From contig NC_067206.1 of assembly GCF_026262505.1 (NCBI RefSeq), positions 6,352,879 through 6,416,878 on the forward strand: a stretch of 64,000 nucleotides of DNA, in the 5' to 3' direction. This document shows, piece by piece, positions 60,017-64,000 of the stretch. The translations under genes and the position numbers were made by a program. The notes beneath the pieces are model-generated. The model did not search any database and was not told where the DNA came from. It worked only from the letters and a program-made list of their open reading frames with translations. Each line of letters opens with the position of its first letter. Position 1 is the first letter of the stretch. The stretch is from Trichomonas vaginalis G3 (Eukaryota > Parabasalia > Trichomonadida > Trichomonadidae).

Positions 60017-62242
60017 ATGACGGAGCAGGGTGTGAAATCTGTGTTAAATGCACTTGGTGATGAAGAAGAGGAAGAAATTCCTGAATACGAAGTGCCAGAA
60101 GATCTCGTTTCTGATGTAAAACCGTGTCAATATCTTGCAGATATTTATCAGGAGCCAATCACAGATTTTACAAAACTCGGAAACCGTGTTCCTGAGTTCC
60201 TCAAAATGTGCAAATACAACGATGTACCTCAATATCAAAACATTCCAATTACTGATTCCTATAAAATGTTTGTAAATTCATTCAATGAATTGACTCGTGA
60301 AACAATTTCCAGTCCACCAGATTCAGTTGCACAATATACGAATTATTTAACATCACTGATACCTCAGAAGTTCTGTTTTCCAATGGCAAACTCATGGCCA
60401 CCGAGTTTTCCAAGAATTGTCAATACTATTGAACCAGAGATTGGTGCAATGGTAAAAATGTTAACAGAAGCATCTGACCCAACAGCTCTTCTTCGTTTTC
60501 TTTCGCTTGCTTTGTTCCCTAAAACTTGGTCAAGCCATCACTGCGGAGAAAACGAATTGATCGCAATTTGTCCTTGCAAATTCAAAGGCAAGGATAACCA
60601 TTGGGCCTATATTGAAAAAGTATCCAAAACCTTTGTAGTTTGTTCATTATCCAAAATGGGCGAAATGATTATCAGAGCTACCGGAACTGTTGACAGAATT
60701 GCAAAGACAAAGGATAAAAAAGGTCTTATGATCAAAGATGTTCACGATGGCTTAATTGCGGATATTTATCCTTTGGATGAAGACCAACTTGATCTTTGGG
60801 TTAATTGTCTTGAGAAATTCGATCCTTTAGAAGACAAAGAACCTTTCAAACCTGTTCCTTTCCCTTATTTCTTTACATCAGATCTTCCATGGTTCCCTGA
60901 CATTTTCTACAGATCATTCTACGAAGCATTAACTACAAACGACATGATATTACTCAGAGCATGCATTTCTCTCGATGCTCCTTACGAAGTTGCCGATGGA
61001 TTCCTTACGATTTCTCTTTACGCGAGAAAATCCCATATTTTCTTCGCAACTATTGTCAGTTACATCCTAGAGAACGACGATTTGAATCCTATGGCAGTTT
61101 ACGCTGAAGACTCTTTCTTCAGGAAGTTCTCACATGCCTTGTTCAAGAGATTCAGTTCAAGTTATTTGATGTTCCTCAAAAAAGTTGTCACTTTTATTGA
61201 TCGTCACAAGACATTAGATGAGAAATTATTCTTTGGCGTTATCAAGTACATCATGATGAGTAGTGGATATATTCCTATCCAAATCAGACACTTCGCATCT
61301 ATCATCAGATCTTATGTTACAACGAAATTTAATTTACGAGGAATGGTTTACTTTTTAATCGGCGGTTTCTTCGGATTAGATTTCATTTGTCCTGTTTTAG
61401 CACATCCAGAAAGATACTTCGAAGGAATTGTTCTCAAGAACCCACAGCTCCTTAAGCAAGTTTCTGATAATTTGCAGTATATTTTCCACGGAGCTTTGCT
61501 TCCTGATTCTTTCTCATCATGGAACGATAGAGTTCTCAAACACACAATCCCTGCACTTGAGGAATTCTTATTCTCTATTGGAGACATTGCTGGAGAGATT
61601 CCTTCTTACTCTCCACCATCTGTTTCTGACATGGCTCACGCAGTTGATGTAATCATGCATTGTTTGCTTAAAAACACTAAAACTGTCAGACAGATTTACG
61701 ATGAATCTAGAACTCCTTTCGTTTCTTACGCACCACAACTCGGATTGAACTTCACTTCTGGTTTGTGCGATTTCTTCAGACAGTATTTCGATAAGTCTAA
61801 TCGCGCAAACATGAAGAAAATGGCTCAGAAAGTTAAGCCAAATCCACTTAAATTCCCTCCTCTTCCAATGTATGGAGCACATGCTCAGGCAGCTGTAAGA
61901 AAAGGCGAAAACATGTTCAATTACCAGGCTGGATCTTTCGCGGACATGGGTGATTACAAGGAGAGATCTTTTGGAATGGCTCCTTCTTCTCCAACATCAA
62001 TGAAATTACCAAAGAAACCGATTAATCCTCATAAGAATCCTCTCGTGATGGAAAAGAAACAAGGAAAAATTGCTGAAGACAGTGACTCTGAGAGTTCTTT
62101 CACAGACCATCACGACAAGAAGAAGAAGAAACATGATAATGATAAGAAGAAGAAACCAACTTTGACAAGTTCTTCGATGCCAGAACCACCAAAGAAAAAG
62201 TCTGCTACAGCATCGTTAGCATCAAATAGCGGAAAACATTGA
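60017..62242 (+). CDS. RasGAP-like protein with possible PH domain
   Basis: A complete 741-residue protein. Residues about 175-275 (ELIAICPCKF...AYIEKVSKTFVVCSL...QLDLWVNCLEKF) read like a PH domain. Residues about 300-560 resemble a RasGAP domain: VYAEDSFFRKFSHALFKRFSSSYL, IPIQIRHFASIIRSYV and FLIGGFFGLDFICPVLAHPERYF, the last matching the family block usually written FLRFICPA. The Arg of that FLR is replaced (GLD), so GTPase activation may be weak or lost. The end (640-741) is a basic, Lys-rich, Ser-rich tail. It likely controls or senses a Ras-type GTPase. Confidence 0.7.
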   Translation: MTEQGVKSVLNALGDEEEEEIPEYEVPEDLVSDVKPCQYLADIYQEPITDFTKLGNRVPEFLKMCKYNDVPQYQNIPITDSYKMFVNSFNELTRETISSPPDSVAQYTNYLTSLIPQKFCFPMANSWPPSFPRIVNTIEPEIGAMVKMLTEASDPTALLRFLSLALFPKTWSSHHCGENELIAICPCKFKGKDNHWAYIEKVSKTFVVCSLSKMGEMIIRATGTVDRIAKTKDKKGLMIKDVHDGLIADIYPLDEDQLDLWVNCLEKFDPLEDKEPFKPVPFPYFFTSDLPWFPDIFYRSFYEALTTNDMILLRACISLDAPYEVADGFLTISLYARKSHIFFATIVSYILENDDLNPMAVYAEDSFFRKFSHALFKRFSSSYLMFLKKVVTFIDRHKTLDEKLFFGVIKYIMMSSGYIPIQIRHFASIIRSYVTTKFNLRGMVYFLIGGFFGLDFICPVLAHPERYFEGIVLKNPQLLKQVSDNLQYIFHGALLPDSFSSWNDRVLKHTIPALEEFLFSIGDIAGEIPSYSPPSVSDMAHAVDVIMHCLLKNTKTVRQIYDESRTPFVSYAPQLGLNFTSGLCDFFRQYFDKSNRANMKKMAQKVKPNPLKFPPLPMYGAHAQAAVRKGENMFNYQAGSFADMGDYKERSFGMAPSSPTSMKLPKKPINPHKNPLVMEKKQGKIAEDSDSESSFTDHHDKKKKKHDNDKKKKPTLTSSSMPEPPKKKSATASLASNSGKH

Positions 62243-62965
62243 TTTTTTATTTGTAAATATTGTATTATTGTTATTTTTAGATTATATTGCTTTTTGTGGT
62301 TAATTTCAGATATGAAAATTAAATTTTCCATCTGATTTGCGGCAATAACATGGGAAATTAATAAAGTGTCAGGAAATATAAATGGTTTCTCATCATTATT
62401 TAATAAGCCTAGCAGAATTAAAAAAATTGCCACTCACAGATCTGACGTTATGGTTTAACGATGAATTTATGAAAATCTACATATGTGGGAATATATTTTA
62501 TGATGATGTTATGCTTTTCCTTCGATATGATTTTCATCACATAAAAAATAATTCCTGAAATAAGCAGTTATGATATGTCTTTTATCTATTTTCGTACTGT
62601 TAATCATATTGGTGATTAAAAACTTTATTTATTGTGCCTGGATTTTAAAATAAGAATCAAGACCAATTATTTTCATCATATTTTAATTATTTGAACTTGT
62701 ACAAATATTTATTACCTATAATATAAATGTTCTATGGTGTTACTTTATCCATACATCCTCTCTTTATATATAAAATATTGAATTTTGATAATTTGAGAAG
62801 AAAATTTGCCATCATCTATCATACCTCATTCAAATATGAGCATTTTCTTATTGAATTTACCATATTTCTTTAAAATATTACTTTTGATGTGATCAATACG
62901 AATATCGAGAATTATCAACAAATGGACAGTAGAAACAATGAAATCGTTTAAAATTTTCAATAAAA
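62243..62965. other. intergenic DNA
   Basis: About 720 bp, AT-rich. No gene recognised; a short overlapping frame begins at 62,938 (see finding). Confidence 0.5.
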
Positions 62966-63985
62966 ATGCTCCCGCTCCAAGTAGTCGGGTGCAACAACCA
63001 AAACAGACATACAGCAGAAGTTTCTAAGCCCTCTTCAGCAAGCTTAGCGACAAAACAATCAGAAATACCTATTGCATCACAAGAAGAATACGAGTATTCA
63101 GATCCAGATTTAGAAGACTACGATGAAGAAGATCAATTCGAAGAAGATTCGACACTATTTATACCAGATATCGATCAGAGGAAGATTGGTGATCCCAAAT
63201 ACGTTCCAATGATAGCGGAAAAAATCATCAGAAATTGCCAAGCAATCGAAATGCGTATGACGTTATCCACATCACGCTTTTCAGAAATACAGACAAATCT
63301 TACTGCTCAACATCATGAACTTGCATTATCTTGGATAATGAAAGCATTTTCATTATTCAAGTTAAAAGTCGATGAATCACTTTACAAATCCATATACTAT
63401 CTCAACATACTTCTCTGCTCTACACCGATAGATTTCTCTGACTTACAGTTAATGTCCGTCGTATGTATTTGGATTGCATGCAAAGTAGAAGATAATCTTC
63501 ATATTCCATTGAGCAACTTGGTAATGGTTTGCTCAAAGCAGCTTACAGAAGAACAAATAAAGACAACAGAACCCTTTGTTGTAAATACATTAAATTGTGA
63601 CCTCAATCCGGTCACACCATTATTTTACATTCATCGCTTCCTTGATGCGATAGATGCGGATGAAGACCTTTCAGCAATTGCTAACTTGTTCATGGATTTA
63701 TCACTCTTATCACACGAATTTTTAGATTACACACCTACAGTCATTGCAGTTTCGTCTGTTTGCATAGCAAAACTTACAATGAATGAATTTTGCCCAACAC
63801 CGAGACTCCTAAACTACTCCCACATTACAGATGTAAATCAAGTTAGAAATTGCTGCTCTCTTATGGTCGAAAAGATGGCATTGGCAAGAAATAACTTGAA
63901 ATACACTGTATGGGAAAGATTCCATGGTAATATGGATATCGTCAATGATTTGATTCTTGATCCAGAAATAGTTAATCAATTGTAA
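62966..63985 (+). CDS. cyclin (mitotic A/B-like)
   Basis: A complete 339-residue protein. The first 85 residues are Ser-rich then acidic (EEYEYSDPDLEDYDEEDQFEE in part). The cyclin box follows from about residue 115: HHELALSWIMKAFSLFKL matches the MR-I-L-DW-style start, then ICIACKVED-like WIACKVEDNLHIPL and a second fold (PLFYIHRFLDAID, then FMDLSLLSHEFLDYTPTVIAVSSVCIA). The second fold order and VCIWIACKVED favour A/B-type cyclins that activate Cdk1-like kinases. No clear destruction box is seen. A close class assignment is not possible here. Confidence 0.85.
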   Translation: MLPLQVVGCNNQNRHTAEVSKPSSASLATKQSEIPIASQEEYEYSDPDLEDYDEEDQFEEDSTLFIPDIDQRKIGDPKYVPMIAEKIIRNCQAIEMRMTLSTSRFSEIQTNLTAQHHELALSWIMKAFSLFKLKVDESLYKSIYYLNILLCSTPIDFSDLQLMSVVCIWIACKVEDNLHIPLSNLVMVCSKQLTEEQIKTTEPFVVNTLNCDLNPVTPLFYIHRFLDAIDADEDLSAIANLFMDLSLLSHEFLDYTPTVIAVSSVCIAKLTMNEFCPTPRLLNYSHITDVNQVRNCCSLMVEKMALARNNLKYTVWERFHGNMDIVNDLILDPEIVNQL

Positions 63986-64000
63986 TTTTAGTTTTTTTCT

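Overview
The window looks like nuclear DNA of a trichomonad parasite (Trichomonas/Tritrichomonas type). The evidence is very AT-rich intergenic DNA, intronless genes using all three standard stop codons, several Maverick (Polinton) copies of the kind that fill trichomonad genomes, and one trichomonad-style initiator (TCACTTTT) a few bases before an ATG. Species is not settled from sequence alone.

Bases 1-41,900 are dominated by three Maverick/Polinton fossils. Copy A (1 to about 8,760, cut by the window edge, read on the minus strand) carries protein-primed-type DNA polymerase B, KilA-N proteins, a GIY-YIG protein and a retroviral-type integrase. It ends inside a remarkable open reading frame (8,311-10,086) in which an Hsp70-type ATPase domain is joined to a phage-tail-like fibre tip of the kind these elements carry. 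Copy B (12,493-36,171, about 23.7 kb) has both terminal inverted repeats and a candidate 6-bp target duplication. It holds a D12-class adenine methyltransferase, a tail-fibre-like gene, integrase, PolB-type polymerase, KilA-N and GIY-YIG genes, a packaging ATPase, an SF3 helicase, a double-jelly-roll-type major capsid candidate and other virion-like genes. Many of these are broken, with at least a dozen breaks overall. Copy B sits inside a small host gene whose two halves flank it. Copy C (about 36,860-41,860, minus strand) is a remnant from another lineage, with a PolB gene that contains an HNH-like region.

A 121-bp satellite of nine near-identical units (42,008-43,060) separates the mobile DNA from host genes. 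From 43.8 kb onward the genes look like host genes: an unknown 216-aa protein, a 1,159-aa coiled-coil protein, a PI-PLC-X-domain protein split by a frame change, a 963-aa coiled-coil protein, an unknown low-complexity protein, an importin-beta-like karyopherin, a HAD phosphatase, a RasGAP-like protein and a cyclin. I see no tRNA, rRNA or CRISPR array.

The two observations I rate highest are the Hsp70-fibre fusion and an intergenic hairpin repeat shared by copies A and B. The hairpin keeps the same layout in both elements, but its repeated word differs between them (AGGTGA in A, GGGTAGA in B) and changes on both arms, as expected for a conserved structure or an element-specific binding site.
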